Of a stretch of DNA of 57,853 nt, positions 1 through 9,096 are shown in pieces (the first letter of the stretch is position 1; every line of letters begins with the position of its first letter). A model generated the notes under the pieces. That model saw only the letters and a program-made list of their open reading frames with translations. It made no database searches and had not been told where the DNA came from. Origin of the DNA: Acinetobacter lwoffii. GTDB lineage: Bacteria; Pseudomonadota; Gammaproteobacteria; Pseudomonadales; Moraxellaceae. A program made the position numbers and the translations under genes. The DNA lies in assembly GCA_013530545.1 (NCBI GenBank), contig SPVA01000078.1, positions 1-57,853 on the forward strand, in the 5' to 3' direction.

Positions 1-1
1 A

Positions 2-121
2 GAAAATATGTATCGTATTTATGGTGAAGACCGCTATAGAACTAGTATATATTTAGCAAAGAAAGCGGTGCAGGGACATGCACAGAAAACTCAGCAGCAA
101 CCATTACGTGTTGCTGGCTAA
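2..121 (+). CDS. paaH: 3-hydroxyacyl-CoA dehydrogenase, C-terminal end (partial)
   Basis: Only the last 39 codons are in the window. The frame ends in a TAA at 119-121, 11 bases before the thiolase start. The visible tail contains YGEDRYRTSIYL, which resembles the end of the C-terminal domain of PaaH/PaaC-type 3-hydroxyadipyl-CoA dehydrogenases. These oxidise 3-hydroxyadipyl-CoA with NAD+ in phenylacetate degradation. The position directly upstream of the thiolase and paaK fits a paa operon. The call rests on this short tail and on context, because the catalytic part lies outside the window. Confidence 0.6.
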   Translation, partial: ENMYRIYGEDRYRTSIYLAKKAVQGHAQKTQQQPLRVAG

Positions 122-132
122 AAGGAAGAATC

Positions 133-1344
133 ATGGAACAGGTTTATATTTTTGATGGAATTCGCACCCCGATCGGACGCTATGCCGGTGGACTGAGCAG
201 CATCCGTGCTGATGATCTGGCAGCGCTACCGATTCAATATTTGAAAGATCAGCATCCGGCCTTGCCATGGGCAGAACTGGATGAAGTGATCTTGGGCTGT
301 GCCAATCAGGCCGGTGAAGATAACCGGAACGTGGCGCGTATGTCTGCTTTACTCGCAGGGCTGCCTGATTCTGTTCCAGCGCTCACTGTGAACCGCTTAT
401 GTGCCTCAGGTCTGGATGCTATTGGACTGGGAGCACGTGCCATCAAATCGGGTGAAGCCCAATTTGTTTTGGCCGGTGGCGTAGAATCCATGAGCCGAGC
501 GCCTTTCGTGCAATCCAAACCTACAACTGCCTTTAGCCGTACCCCTGAAATTTATGACACGACAATTGGCTGGCGTTTTATCAACCCAAAATTTAAAGCG
601 CAGTTTGGCGTCGACAGCATGCCGGAAACTGCGGAGCATGTGGCCGAGAAATACCAGATTAGCCGTGAAGATCAAGATCTATTTGCCTATCATAGCCAGC
701 AGAAAACCGCAGTAGCGCAGCAGAAAGGTATTTTCGCCGAAGAAATTATGCCAGTAGAGGTCAAAGGTCCTAAGAAAAGCACTCTTACCATTTCCCAGGA
801 TGAGCACCCGCGTGCAGAGACAACGCTGGACAATTTGGCAGCTTTAAAAACCCCATTTCGTAAAGAAGGCGGTTCAGTTACTGCCGGCAATGCTTCGGGT
901 GTCAATGACGGTGCCGCTTGCGTATTGCTAGGGAATCAGCAGTTTGCCGAGCAGTATGGTTTGAGCCCGAAAGCCAAAGTAATCGGGATGGCCAGTGCTG
1001 GTGTTGAAGCCAAATATATGGGTATTGGCCCGGTGCCAGCCGTACATAAAGTGCTGAAACAGACTGGACTCAGTCTGGAACAGATGGATGTGATTGAGCT
1101 GAATGAAGCATTCGCAGCGCAATCGCTGGCTGTAATCCGTGAACTCGGCTTGCAGGATGATGATTCGAGAATCAACCCGAATGGCGGTGCCATCGCTTTG
1201 GGTCATCCGCTGGGTATGAGTGGCACCCGCTTGGTGATTACCGCCATGAAAGAATTAAAACGTCGTAATGGCAAATATGCACTCTGCACCATGTGTGTGG
1301 GTGTTGGTCAAGGTGTTGCACTGGTTTTAGAAAATATGGATTAA
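133..1344 (+). CDS. paaJ: 3-oxoadipyl-CoA / 3-oxo-5,6-dehydrosuberyl-CoA thiolase
   Basis: 403 aa, full length for a type II thiolase. It splits the beta-ketoacyl-CoA intermediates of phenylacetate breakdown, releasing acetyl-CoA and finally succinyl-CoA, in the cytosol. The catalytic set is complete: nucleophile Cys90 in NRLCASG, His358 in ALGHPLG, and Cys388 in the TMCVGVGQG motif. The NEAFA motif (324-328) is also present. The ATG at 133 follows an AAGGAAGA ribosome site. It sits between the paaH tail and paaK, which favours the phenylacetate role over the closely related PcaF of the beta-ketoadipate pathway. PcaF remains possible on sequence alone. Confidence 0.88.
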   Translation: MEQVYIFDGIRTPIGRYAGGLSSIRADDLAALPIQYLKDQHPALPWAELDEVILGCANQAGEDNRNVARMSALLAGLPDSVPALTVNRLCASGLDAIGLGARAIKSGEAQFVLAGGVESMSRAPFVQSKPTTAFSRTPEIYDTTIGWRFINPKFKAQFGVDSMPETAEHVAEKYQISREDQDLFAYHSQQKTAVAQQKGIFAEEIMPVEVKGPKKSTLTISQDEHPRAETTLDNLAALKTPFRKEGGSVTAGNASGVNDGAACVLLGNQQFAEQYGLSPKAKVIGMASAGVEAKYMGIGPVPAVHKVLKQTGLSLEQMDVIELNEAFAAQSLAVIRELGLQDDDSRINPNGGAIALGHPLGMSGTRLVITAMKELKRRNGKYALCTMCVGVGQGVALVLENMD

Positions 1345-1404
1345 ACACATCATTCAATCAATGAATTAAACCGTGGTCAGGAAGACTGCGTCAGGAGTAA
1401 GAAT

Positions 1405-2697
1405 ATGAATAACAATGCAATGGAAAAAATTGAAAAAGTATCGGTTGATGAGCTACGCAGTGTTCAGCTACAGCGTATGAAAAAGACGTTGCAACATGCT
1501 TATCAGAATAGCCCGGTTTATAAAAAGAAATTCGATGATGCTGGCGTGCATCCAGACGATTTTAACTCACTGGAAGACCTGGCCAAATTCCCGTTTACCA
1601 CCAAACAGGATTTACGCGATAACTATCCGTTTGGCATGTTCGCTGTGCCACAGGAACAGATTGTACGTGTGCACGCATCTTCTGGCACCACCGGTCAGCC
1701 GACCGTAGTGGGTTATACCCAAAATGATATTAATGTCTGGTCAGATGTAGTGGCGCGTTCATTACGCGCAGCCGGCTTGAGTAGCAAAGATATTATTCAG
1801 GTGTCTTATGGTTATGGTCTGTTTACGGGCGGTCTAGGCGCGCATTATGGCGTTGAACGCTTGGGTGCAACGGTGATTCCAATGTCTGGCGGACAAACTG
1901 ATAAACAGGCGCAACTGATTCATGACTTTAAACCGACAGCACTGATGGTTACGCCATCTTACTGCCTGAACATTATTGAAGCGCTTGAGAAGAAATTTGG
2001 CACAGCCAAAAACTGTTCGATTAAAACCGGTGTATTTGGTGCAGAGCCATGGACCAATGAAATGCGCAAGGAAATCGAAGAGCGTCTGGGCATTGATGCA
2101 CTGGATATTTATGGTTTATCAGAAGTCATGGGACCCGGTGTCGCGATGGAATGTCTGGAATCCAAAGATGGCCCAACCATTTGGGAAGATCATTTCTATC
2201 CTGAAATTATTCATCCTGAAACCGGTGAAGTGCTGCCAGATGGCGAACTGGGTGAACTGGTATTTACCACCATTACTAAAGAAGGCATGCCGGTAATCCG
2301 TTACCGTACCCGTGATCTGACCCGTTTATTGCCAGGCACGGCACGCACCATGCGCCGTATGGACAAGATTGTCGGCCGTAGTGATGACATGATGATTATC
2401 CGTGGGGTGAATGTCTTCCCATCACAGATTGAAGAGCAGATTTTACAAATCCAGCAACTGATTCCGAACTACCAGATTCAGATTTGCAAACAGGGACATC
2501 TGGATACATTGCATATCCGTACCGAAATGCGTAAAGATAGCAGTGACATTATGGCGCACCAGCTGGCAACTCAGCTGAAAAGCCAGATTAAAACTATGGT
2601 CGGAATCACCGTAAGTGTCGAAGTGTTGCCTGAAGGCAGTCTGCCACGCTCTGAAGGTAAGGCACAGCGCGTTTTTGATATCCGCAAGTCTGCATGA
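1405..2697 (+). CDS. paaK: Phenylacetate-CoA ligase
   Basis: 430 aa, the usual size for PaaK. It activates phenylacetate to phenylacetyl-CoA using ATP and CoA, the entry step of the aerobic hybrid pathway. The P-loop-like AMP-binding motif SSGTTGQP is at residues 92-99. YGLSEVMGPG (around 237-246) and the RYRTRDL segment are typical of the adenylate-forming family. The C-terminal domain carries GRSDDMMIIRGVNVFPSQIE, the hinge that reorients between the half-reactions. The start has a good AGGAG site. It is 60 bases after the thiolase and is probably co-transcribed with it. Confidence 0.93.
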   Translation: MNNNAMEKIEKVSVDELRSVQLQRMKKTLQHAYQNSPVYKKKFDDAGVHPDDFNSLEDLAKFPFTTKQDLRDNYPFGMFAVPQEQIVRVHASSGTTGQPTVVGYTQNDINVWSDVVARSLRAAGLSSKDIIQVSYGYGLFTGGLGAHYGVERLGATVIPMSGGQTDKQAQLIHDFKPTALMVTPSYCLNIIEALEKKFGTAKNCSIKTGVFGAEPWTNEMRKEIEERLGIDALDIYGLSEVMGPGVAMECLESKDGPTIWEDHFYPEIIHPETGEVLPDGELGELVFTTITKEGMPVIRYRTRDLTRLLPGTARTMRRMDKIVGRSDDMMIIRGVNVFPSQIEEQILQIQQLIPNYQIQICKQGHLDTLHIRTEMRKDSSDIMAHQLATQLKSQIKTMVGITVSVEVLPEGSLPRSEGKAQRVFDIRKSA

Positions 2698-2760
2698 AGT
2701 ACTATTGGATGATAGCCAAATGGTCTATCATCCAGTTTCTATAAGGTAAAGTTAAACGCA

Positions 2761-3699
2761 ATGAATCCGAAATTAAAACAAATAATTGATGACTTTATTC
2801 AAACTGAAGCACTCAGCGGAACCTCATTAATCATGACCATCTTCGGTGACTGTATTTTTCACCGAGGGGGCATCATCAGTCTGGCCAGTCTGATTCAGCT
2901 CATGGATGTCTTCGGGTTTAATGAACGATCAGTACGGACTGCCGTATTCCGTCTGGTCCAAAATGGCTGGCTGATGTCTGAGAAAATTGGTCGCACCAGT
3001 TATTATCGCGTAACCGAAAGCAGCCGCCAGCGTTTTATTATGGCAGATCAAAAAATTTATAGTTTTCAGCATACCGAATGGGATCAGAAATGGGATCTGG
3101 TGCTACTCAGTTCAGTGGAATTGGAAAATAAACTGGTTCTGAAAAAAGAACTGGAATGGCTGGGCTTTGCCAATATCGCCACCAATGTCATGGCCTATCC
3201 GGGCTGTGATCATCAGAAACTGCAAAACCTGCTGCTGAACCTGAAAATGACCGACCAAGTCGTGGTGTTTAAAGCTGAAACTTTGCAGCTCTGGCAGGAA
3301 TCCTATCCAACTGTAAAACGCATGGTTGCCACCAATTGGCCGGTGCAGGAACTGCATCAGCGTTATGAAAAATTCATTGCGGATTTCCGGGAATTCTTTC
3401 ATCTGGTGGAACAGGAAGATGAACTGGATCCGGTTCAGGCTTTTCAGTTACGAATTTTGCTGATTCATCAATTCCGCCGGATTTTATTAAAAGATCCGAA
3501 TCTGCCTTTTGAATTATTGCCGTCTAACTGGCTTTCCCTGAATGCCCGTAATTTAAGCAGTAATTTATATCAAACCGTGGTTGCGGCAGGGGATGAATTC
3601 TTTATGGAGATCGCACGAACTTCGGAAGGTTCGATGCCACCAGTACATCCACAATTTTATAAACGTTTTGGCGGTTTGCGACTGGAAGCCGTCAGCTAA
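2761..3699 (+). CDS. paaX: Phenylacetic acid degradation repressor PaaX
   Basis: 312 aa, normal PaaX length. In known systems PaaX represses paa promoters and is released by phenylacetyl-CoA, the product of the paaK enzyme next door. The N-terminal winged-helix part contains GGIISLASLIQLMDVFGF followed by NERSVRTAVFRLVQNGWL (about residues 35-75), the characteristic PaaX DNA-binding region. The rest is the PaaX central and C-terminal domains. The start follows AAGGTAAAG. It lies in the same direction as paaK and paaY, so the regulator appears to be part of the transcript it controls. No operator was searched for, because the paa promoters are outside the window. Confidence 0.9.
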   Translation: MNPKLKQIIDDFIQTEALSGTSLIMTIFGDCIFHRGGIISLASLIQLMDVFGFNERSVRTAVFRLVQNGWLMSEKIGRTSYYRVTESSRQRFIMADQKIYSFQHTEWDQKWDLVLLSSVELENKLVLKKELEWLGFANIATNVMAYPGCDHQKLQNLLLNLKMTDQVVVFKAETLQLWQESYPTVKRMVATNWPVQELHQRYEKFIADFREFFHLVEQEDELDPVQAFQLRILLIHQFRRILLKDPNLPFELLPSNWLSLNARNLSSNLYQTVVAAGDEFFMEIARTSEGSMPPVHPQFYKRFGGLRLEAVS

Positions 3700-3730
3700 T
3701 CTAATTCTGCATTTTTAAAGGAATAAAATA

Positions 3731-4351
3731 ATGCCGTGTTATGCCATTGATGGTGTGATTCCTGTGGTCAGCCCTCGCGCTTATGTGCATCCGCAAGCCG
3801 TTCTGATCGGGGATGTGGTGATTGAAGAGGGCGTATATATCGGGCCTTTCGCTACTTTAAGAGCCGACTTTGGCGGGATTTACATCCAGAAAAATGCCAA
3901 TGTTCAGGATTCCTGTACCATCCATGGCTTTCCCGGTAGCGTCACGCTGGTCGAAGAATATGGTCATATCGGACATGGCGCGATTTTACATGGCTGTATC
4001 ATTCGTAAAAATGTACTGGTGGGTATGAACAGCGTGATTCTGGATGAAGCCGAAATTGGTGAAAATACCATTATCGGTGCCAATAGCACGGTTAAAGCCA
4101 AGGCCCAAATTCCGGAAAATTCATTGGTGCTCGGTAGTCCAGCGCGGGTTATCCGTCCTTTAGAAGCTAAAGAAATCGCCTGGAAAAGCAAGGGAACGCA
4201 GGAATATATTCAGCTGACAGAACGCTGTCTTTCTTCAATGCAGGAGGTCAGTCCTTTAACAGAAGTCTCCACAGACCGGCTCAGTTACAAAGCGTTTAAG
4301 GCAGATTATCAGATCAAGCAGAATGGTTTGATGACTGAGTCAAGAACATGA
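3731..4351 (+). CDS. paaY: PaaY, hexapeptide-repeat protein of phenylacetate degradation
   Basis: 206 aa with left-handed beta-helix (gamma-class carbonic-anhydrase-like) hexapeptide repeats through about residues 10-150. Examples are IGDVVIEEGVYIGPFATLRA and GENTIIGANSTVKAKA. Histidines in IHGFPG and GHIGHGAILHG are placed like the metal ligands of gamma carbonic anhydrases. PaaY proteins are described as thioesterases that clear CoA esters of dead-end phenylacetate intermediates. That function is taken from the family. The ATG at 3731 follows AAAGGAATAAA, 31 bases after paaX, so the two are likely co-transcribed. It is the last gene of the paa block here. Confidence 0.87.
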   Translation: MPCYAIDGVIPVVSPRAYVHPQAVLIGDVVIEEGVYIGPFATLRADFGGIYIQKNANVQDSCTIHGFPGSVTLVEEYGHIGHGAILHGCIIRKNVLVGMNSVILDEAEIGENTIIGANSTVKAKAQIPENSLVLGSPARVIRPLEAKEIAWKSKGTQEYIQLTERCLSSMQEVSPLTEVSTDRLSYKAFKADYQIKQNGLMTESRT

Positions 4352-4421
4352 TTCTATCGAATAGATGAATTCTGCATTTTAAAAAAATGAAATGACTGAA
4401 ACCAAATTCCAACTGCATTCC

Positions 4422-4450
4422 TTGACCGGCTATTTAGACTGAAATAAAAC
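4422..4450 (+). promoter_or_regulatory. Possible promoter of the methyltransferase gene
   Basis: TTGACC (4422-4427), a 17-base spacer and TAAAAC (4445-4450) lie just upstream of the ATG at 4468. The -35 is good, but the -10 matches poorly at its last base, so this is a weak call. Confidence 0.3.
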
Positions 4451-4467
4451 TGGTCTGGAAAGCATAT

Positions 4468-5229
4468 ATGGAAAATAGGGAATTTAAAGATCATTTCTCC
4501 CAGCAGTCACAGGACTATGCCTTGTTTCGTCCGCATTATCCGGATGCATTGGGAAAGCTATTGGCAGAGCTGTCACCAGGTACCAAATTGGCTGTAGATG
4601 TCGGCTGTGGTTCTGGACAGCTTTCAGAAGTTTTGGCGAATTACTTTGATCAGGTGCTTGCTATTGATGCGAGTGCTGAACAGCTTGCCCAAGCCAAACC
4701 GCATCCAAAAATTCAGTATGGTCAGGCATTCGCTGAAGAGATCCCGTGTGCTGACCAGAGTATTGATCTGATTTCGGTGGCTCAAGCAGCGCATTGGCTC
4801 GATCTGGAAAAATTCTACGCAGAAGCTCGCCGTCTTGCCCGGCCTAATGCCGTTCTGGCTTTAATTAGCTATGGCGTGTTCAGTGTGGATGAGCCCCATC
4901 TGAATCATTATTTTAAGCATTTTTATGAGGTAACGCTTGCATCGTACTGGCCGCCTGAACGTCGCCATGTAGATGAAGGATATAAAAATCTCCCATTTCC
5001 ATTTCAGGAAATGGCGATTCAGCCACCGGTATTACAGGTTGAATGGAATTTTTATCAGTTAATTGGTTATATGAGTACTTGGTCAGCCGTGAAAGCAGCC
5101 ACTCAAGCACTCGGACATAATCCACTGAACGTACTTGCAGATGCCTTATTGCCAGAATGGGAAGATCCAGAATTACCTAGAGTCATTCGCTGGCCATTGT
5201 CGGTGCGTGCGGGGCGTATAATCGTTTAA
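4468..5229 (+). CDS. Class I SAM-dependent methyltransferase, substrate unknown
   Basis: 253 aa. The SAM-binding glycine motif VDVGCGSGQLSEVL is at about residues 43-56, followed by the acidic motif II region LAIDASAEQLAQA. SVAQAAHWLDLEKF is a post-motif typical of small methyltransferases of the methyltransf_11 type. The C-terminal half is variable and gives no substrate. The start follows GGAAAG. It is separated from paaY by about 116 bases and is convergent with ypjD, so it is probably an independent gene rather than part of the paa operon. The fold is clear but the substrate cannot be inferred. Confidence 0.78.
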   Translation: MENREFKDHFSQQSQDYALFRPHYPDALGKLLAELSPGTKLAVDVGCGSGQLSEVLANYFDQVLAIDASAEQLAQAKPHPKIQYGQAFAEEIPCADQSIDLISVAQAAHWLDLEKFYAEARRLARPNAVLALISYGVFSVDEPHLNHYFKHFYEVTLASYWPPERRHVDEGYKNLPFPFQEMAIQPPVLQVEWNFYQLIGYMSTWSAVKAATQALGHNPLNVLADALLPEWEDPELPRVIRWPLSVRAGRIIV

Positions 5230-5231
5230 AG

Positions 5232-5276
5232 AATATTCAAGCTAAAGCCTGTTTATTGGACAATGAATTGAATATT
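5232..5276. repeat. Inverted repeat in the convergent junction
   Basis: AATATTCAA (5232-5240) and its exact reverse complement TTGAATATT (5268-5276) flank 27 bases between the convergent methyltransferase and ypjD stops. It could form a stem in either transcript, but it is A/T-rich and has no clear U-run, so a terminator role is only possible. Confidence 0.35.
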
Positions 5277-5289
5277 TCAAGGCTCAGAA

Positions 5290-6099
5290 TTATCGCCCTA
5301 GAATCATTTCCAGCACAAATTTAGAACCAATAAAACCCAGTGCCAGCAAGCCAAAACCGAGCAGGGTAAAGCGCACAGCTTTCTGGCCACGCCAGCCAAA
5401 CTTCCAGTGTCCGATTAATAGGGAACCGTAAACCAGCCAAGAAATAATACTGAACGCAGTTTTATGTGCCAGATGCTGAGCAAAGAAATTGTCGATGGTA
5501 AAGAAGCCAAAGCCCAAAGCGAGGGTAAGTAAAACAAAACCGGTCATCAGCATATCAAACAGCAGTGATTCCATGTCTTGATAAGAGGGTAGCAAACTGA
5601 CCCAAACCCGGCGTTTGTGCTTCTTTTTCAGCTCACGATCCTGAAAACGTAAAATTACAGCCTGAATGGTTGCCATGAGCAATACTGCATAAGCAGACAA
5701 AGACAAAATAATATGAATGTCCAAGCCTAGAGAGTTCTGGATAATAATTTTAGCTGGCTGGGTAAAGACAAAACCGAGGATCAAACCTGTGGCAGCCACT
5801 GGAATCCCGATCAGGTTCAGGGCAATAATCGGACGATAAGTACTGTAAATAATACTGAGCAGCAGCATCAAACCCGAGGTAAAAGAAAACAGGGAAAAGA
5901 CATCATAATTGATGCCTAGCGGAGTATGCATATCACCATATAACACCAGTGCATGCAGGCTCAGTCCAAGCAGTGCAGTTAGCGAAACAAACCATTGATT
6001 AGGAGTACGTTTAGACATTAAATGAATGAACAGATACCAGAAAGAAGCGGTATAAGCGACTAATGCTAAGATCGTATAAACCAAGGGGAGGCTAACCAT
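5290..6099 (-). CDS. ypjD: CcsA/HemX-type cytochrome c assembly membrane protein (YpjD family)
   Basis: 269 aa with about eight hydrophobic segments spread over the whole length, starting at VYTILALVAYTASFWYLF. The GLDIHIILSLSAYAVLL and GFFTIDNF segments resemble the CcsA/ResC/HemX core that handles heme at the inner membrane. It lies divergent from ffh, the same neighbourhood as E. coli ypjD. The start at 6099 is preceded by AAGG about six bases away. The family includes heme-handling proteins of cytochrome c maturation, but YpjD members lack an established enzymatic role. The precise function is therefore left open. Confidence 0.78.
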   Translation of the reverse strand: MVSLPLVYTILALVAYTASFWYLFIHLMSKRTPNQWFVSLTALLGLSLHALVLYGDMHTPLGINYDVFSLFSFTSGLMLLLSIIYSTYRPIIALNLIGIPVAATGLILGFVFTQPAKIIIQNSLGLDIHIILSLSAYAVLLMATIQAVILRFQDRELKKKHKRRVWVSLLPSYQDMESLLFDMLMTGFVLLTLALGFGFFTIDNFFAQHLAHKTAFSIISWLVYGSLLIGHWKFGWRGQKAVRFTLLGFGLLALGFIGSKFVLEMILGR

Positions 6100-6222
6100 G
6101 TCAAACCTTTTTAAGGGTGATGAATATTCATTTATATAAATTCGCTGCGAACTACAGTATCCTATAGCATTCTATTTTAAGAAACAATTTTTTGCTCATG
6201 GCTATTTTAAGCGGATTTTGCA

Positions 6223-7629
6223 ATGTTTGATACCTTAACAGAACGACTCACGCAGAGTTTAAGAAATGTTACTGGCTCAGGGCAGCTAACCGAAGACAAT
6301 ATTAAAGATACGTTACGTGAAGTGCGTATGGCGCTTCTTGAGGCCGATGTTGCGTTACCTGTAACTCGTGAATTCATCGCGAAAGTTAAGGAAGAAGCAT
6401 TGGGCCAGGAAGTGATGACTCAGTTATCTCCTGGGCAGGCTTTTGTCAAAATCGTTCATGACGAATTGACCAAAATGATGGGCGAGGCCAATGAAAGCCT
6501 CGACCTCGCTGCAAAACCACCTGTTGTTGTCCTGCTAGCAGGCCTGCAGGGTGCAGGTAAAACAACAACCGCAGCGAAACTTGCACGCTTCTTACAAGAA
6601 CGTCAAAAGAAAAAAGTCGCGATGGTCTCTGCCGACGTATACCGTCCAGCAGCGATCAAACAGCTACAGACCGTCGCGGGTGAAGTCGGTGCGATTTTCT
6701 TAGAATCTCACGCAGATGAACGCCCAATTGATATTGCAAAACGTGCGATTGAACAGGCAAAAATCCAGTTTGCCGATGTGCTGATTGTCGATACGGCAGG
6801 CCGTTTGCATATCGATGATGACATGATGGGTGAAATCAAAGAGCTGCATGCAGCGATTAACCCGACTGAAACCCTGTTCGTGGTCGATGCCATGACTGGT
6901 CAGGATGCGGCAAACACCGCCAAAGCATTCAATGATGCCTTGCCTTTAACTGGTGTGATCCTGACCAAAACTGATGGTGATGCACGCGGTGGTGCGGCAC
7001 TGTCAGTACGTGCAATTACCGGTAAGCCAATCAAATTCTTGGGTATGGGTGAGAAACTCGATGCCTTGGAGCCATTCCATCCTGAGCGTGTTGCACAGCG
7101 TATTCTCGGTATGGGTGATGTACTTTCTTTGGTCGAAGAACTTGAACGTAAGGTCGACAAAGAAAAAGCCGAAAAAATGGCGAAAAAACTGCAAAAAGGC
7201 GGCAGCTTCAACTTTGAAGACATGCTGATGCAGTTTGAGCAGATGAACAAGATGGGCGGCATGATGGGCTTCCTGGACAAACTTCCTGGCATGAGCAATG
7301 CCGGTCTGCAAGATGCATTGGCGCAAGCCAATCCTGAAAAGCAGGTCAAGAAAATGGAAGCGATTATCCAGTCGATGACCCTGAAAGAGCGCCGTAATCC
7401 AGACTTGATGAACCCAAGCCGTAAAAAACGTATCGCAGCAGGTTGTGGTATGGAAGTGGCAGAAGTCAACAAGCTGATCAAGCAACATGCGCAGATGGCC
7501 AAGATGATGAAAAAATTTGCCAATCCATCCGGTATGGCAAAAATGATGAAATCACTCGGCGGTCTGCAGAAACAGTTTGGCGGCGGCGGTGGTATGGGAC
7601 CATTGTTCGGCGGCAACGACAAGAAATAA
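6223..7629 (+). CDS. ffh: Signal recognition particle protein Ffh
   Basis: 468 aa (E. coli Ffh is about 453). It binds 4.5S RNA and hydrophobic signal sequences and delivers ribosomes to FtsY. The N domain is followed by the G domain with P-loop GLQGAGKTTTAAKLARF (about 107-123), the DTAGRLHID motif and TKTDGDARGGAALS. The methionine-rich M domain (about 325-440) includes MLMQFEQMNKMGGMMGF. SRKKRIAAGCG forms the RNA-binding helix-turn-helix. The glycine-rich end (QFGGGGGMGPLFGGN) is typical. It is monocistronic by appearance, with a strong terminator 12 bases after the stop. Confidence 0.97.
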   Translation: MFDTLTERLTQSLRNVTGSGQLTEDNIKDTLREVRMALLEADVALPVTREFIAKVKEEALGQEVMTQLSPGQAFVKIVHDELTKMMGEANESLDLAAKPPVVVLLAGLQGAGKTTTAAKLARFLQERQKKKVAMVSADVYRPAAIKQLQTVAGEVGAIFLESHADERPIDIAKRAIEQAKIQFADVLIVDTAGRLHIDDDMMGEIKELHAAINPTETLFVVDAMTGQDAANTAKAFNDALPLTGVILTKTDGDARGGAALSVRAITGKPIKFLGMGEKLDALEPFHPERVAQRILGMGDVLSLVEELERKVDKEKAEKMAKKLQKGGSFNFEDMLMQFEQMNKMGGMMGFLDKLPGMSNAGLQDALAQANPEKQVKKMEAIIQSMTLKERRNPDLMNPSRKKRIAAGCGMEVAEVNKLIKQHAQMAKMMKKFANPSGMAKMMKSLGGLQKQFGGGGGMGPLFGGNDKK

Positions 7630-7640
7630 GTTTTGTTTTA

Positions 7641-7669
7641 AAAAAGGCGCAATATGCGCCTTTTTTTTA
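7641..7669 (+). terminator. Intrinsic terminator after ffh
   Basis: GGCGC-AATAT-GCGCC stem-loop with A-tract before and eight Ts after. Confidence 0.92.
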
Positions 7670-7780
7670 TTGCGAATAGATGGTCAAACTGGTTTAAACA
7701 AAACAACATTTACTTACCCAAAATAAAAATCTAATCAGGCAGACTCGGGAATATCAGCACAAAATAAAGAGAAATTTCAA

Positions 7781-8353
7781 ATGAACCAAGTAATTGTCGT
7801 ACATGGTTATACTGCAAGCCCGGAAGAAAACTGGTACCCATGGATTCAGGAAAAAGCCCAACAGGAAAATGTCAGTTTAAAAGTCCTCCGGCTGGATCCA
7901 TCAACTACACCGACACTGGACACTTGGGATCAGCAAATGCGTGAACAGATTGATGCAATTGATGAGGACAGTATTTTTATTGCACATAGCTTGGGAACTG
8001 TAGCCGCATTACATTACCTATCCAGAGAATTAAAACAGCAGAAAATTCAGCAACTGGTATTGATCGCAGGATTTAATGGCCGGCTGGGTCGTCTGGATGA
8101 AGTAAACCCTTTTATTGATGCCGCTGATATCGATTTCGATTTACTCAAACAACAGGTTGCAGAACGTGTAGTGATCTATTCTGAAGGCGATGATCGGGTT
8201 GCACCAGAATTTAGTCTGGAACAGGCGGACAGTCTGGACGCGATTGTGGTGAATGCCAAGCATCACGGACATTTTATTGATTCACAAGGCTGTACTGATC
8301 TGCCGGAACTCTGGAAAGTGATCGAGCCTTATCTGATTAAATCCGAAGTTTAA
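7781..8353 (+). CDS. RBBP9/YdeN-family serine hydrolase
   Basis: 190 aa alpha/beta hydrolase of the small RBBP9 (DUF1234-like) type. The N-terminal HGYTASPEENWYPW motif is the family hallmark. The nucleophile elbow IAHSLG gives Ser70. An acid is available in EGDDRVAP, and the catalytic His is in KHHGHFID. All three triad residues are thus visible. The natural substrate of the family is unknown. The ATG at 7781 follows AGAG, a weak site. It is followed after 137 bases by a second, diverged copy, which suggests a tandem duplication. Confidence 0.82.
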   Translation: MNQVIVVHGYTASPEENWYPWIQEKAQQENVSLKVLRLDPSTTPTLDTWDQQMREQIDAIDEDSIFIAHSLGTVAALHYLSRELKQQKIQQLVLIAGFNGRLGRLDEVNPFIDAADIDFDLLKQQVAERVVIYSEGDDRVAPEFSLEQADSLDAIVVNAKHHGHFIDSQGCTDLPELWKVIEPYLIKSEV

Positions 8354-8391
8354 GCATGTTATTGTGTTCACTAGATTTTAAAACTCAACAT

Positions 8392-8427
8392 GAGATGGTG
8401 TTCAAAAAGGTACTTGAATTCCATCTC
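8392..8427. repeat. Two-tier stem-loop between the tandem hydrolase genes
   Basis: GAGATGG (8392-8398) pairs with CCATCTC (8421-8427). Inside, after a symmetrical 2x2 internal loop, TTCAA (8401-8405) pairs with TTGAA (8414-8418) around an 8-base loop. There is no U-tract, so it is not a classical terminator. Confidence 0.6.
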
Positions 8428-8490
8428 CAGACTGTTTAAAACTGATTTTTATCGACGCCGTTTGCGTTCAATGATAATAAGTAAATCACT

Positions 8491-9096
8491 ATGAAAAATA
8501 TAATAAAGAAAGTCTATATCGTGCCGGATTATCAGGCGACCTCCAATGATCACTGGTACCCTTGGCTCAGTCGCCAGCTTAAAAATACCGGTTTTGAGTC
8601 CAAGCGGATTATGCTGGCCAACCCTTTTCAGCCTGATTTAGAAGAGTGGCAGCAGAATCTGAAACTGCATATTCCGCACATGGATGAACATACCTTTTTA
8701 GTTGCACATGGCCTGAGTTGCGTCAGTGTTTTAAACTTTTTACAGGAACATTATATTCAGCAGCAACGCAAGATCGGTGGCATCATTCTGGTCTCAGCCT
8801 TTGATACACCCTTGGTTGCATGGTCAGAACTGAATAAAATACTGCAGGCTGTGCGACTTGATCTGAAAAACTTGCCGTATAGCTATAAACGTGCGGTGAT
8901 GCTGATCTCCAGTAATGATCCTTATGTGCCTGCACCGATTTCCTTGCGTTTAGCACATAGCCTGAATGCACAAATTTTTGAGATCAAAAAAGCTGGACAT
9001 TTTAACAAGGCTGATGGTTTTGCCGAATTCCCCCAATTGCTGGACATTATCAAACAGTGTCTGGCAAATGAGCTGCAAAATGCTGCAGGCCTTTAA
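8491..9096 (+). CDS. RBBP9-family protein lacking the nucleophilic serine (probable pseudo-hydrolase)
   Basis: 201 aa, clearly related to the preceding gene: [17 protein letters not shown] at the start and [12 protein letters not shown] near the end line up with its HGYTASPEENWYPW and KHHGHFIDSQG. The nucleophile elbow, however, reads VAHGLS where the first copy has IAHSLG, so residue 74 is Gly instead of Ser. The acid ([10 protein letters not shown]) and His (AGHF) positions remain. The frame is intact and full length, so it is not a decayed pseudogene. A binding or regulatory role, or use of the shifted Ser76, is possible. Its 3' end overlaps the convergent coaX by 47 bases. Confidence 0.75.
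   Translation: MKNIIKKVYIVPDYQATSNDHWYPWLSRQLKNTGFESKRIMLANPFQPDLEEWQQNLKLHIPHMDEHTFLVAHGLSCVSVLNFLQEHYIQQQRKIGGIILVSAFDTPLVAWSELNKILQAVRLDLKNLPYSYKRAVMLISSNDPYVPAPISLRLAHSLNAQIFEIKKAGHFNKADGFAEFPQLLDIIKQCLANELQNAAGL

Noticed and set aside
6900..7622. 240-codon minus-strand frame opposite ffh
   Set aside because: Its Ser/Pro/Ile-rich composition is the shadow of Ffh's M-domain codons, and no family is recognisable.
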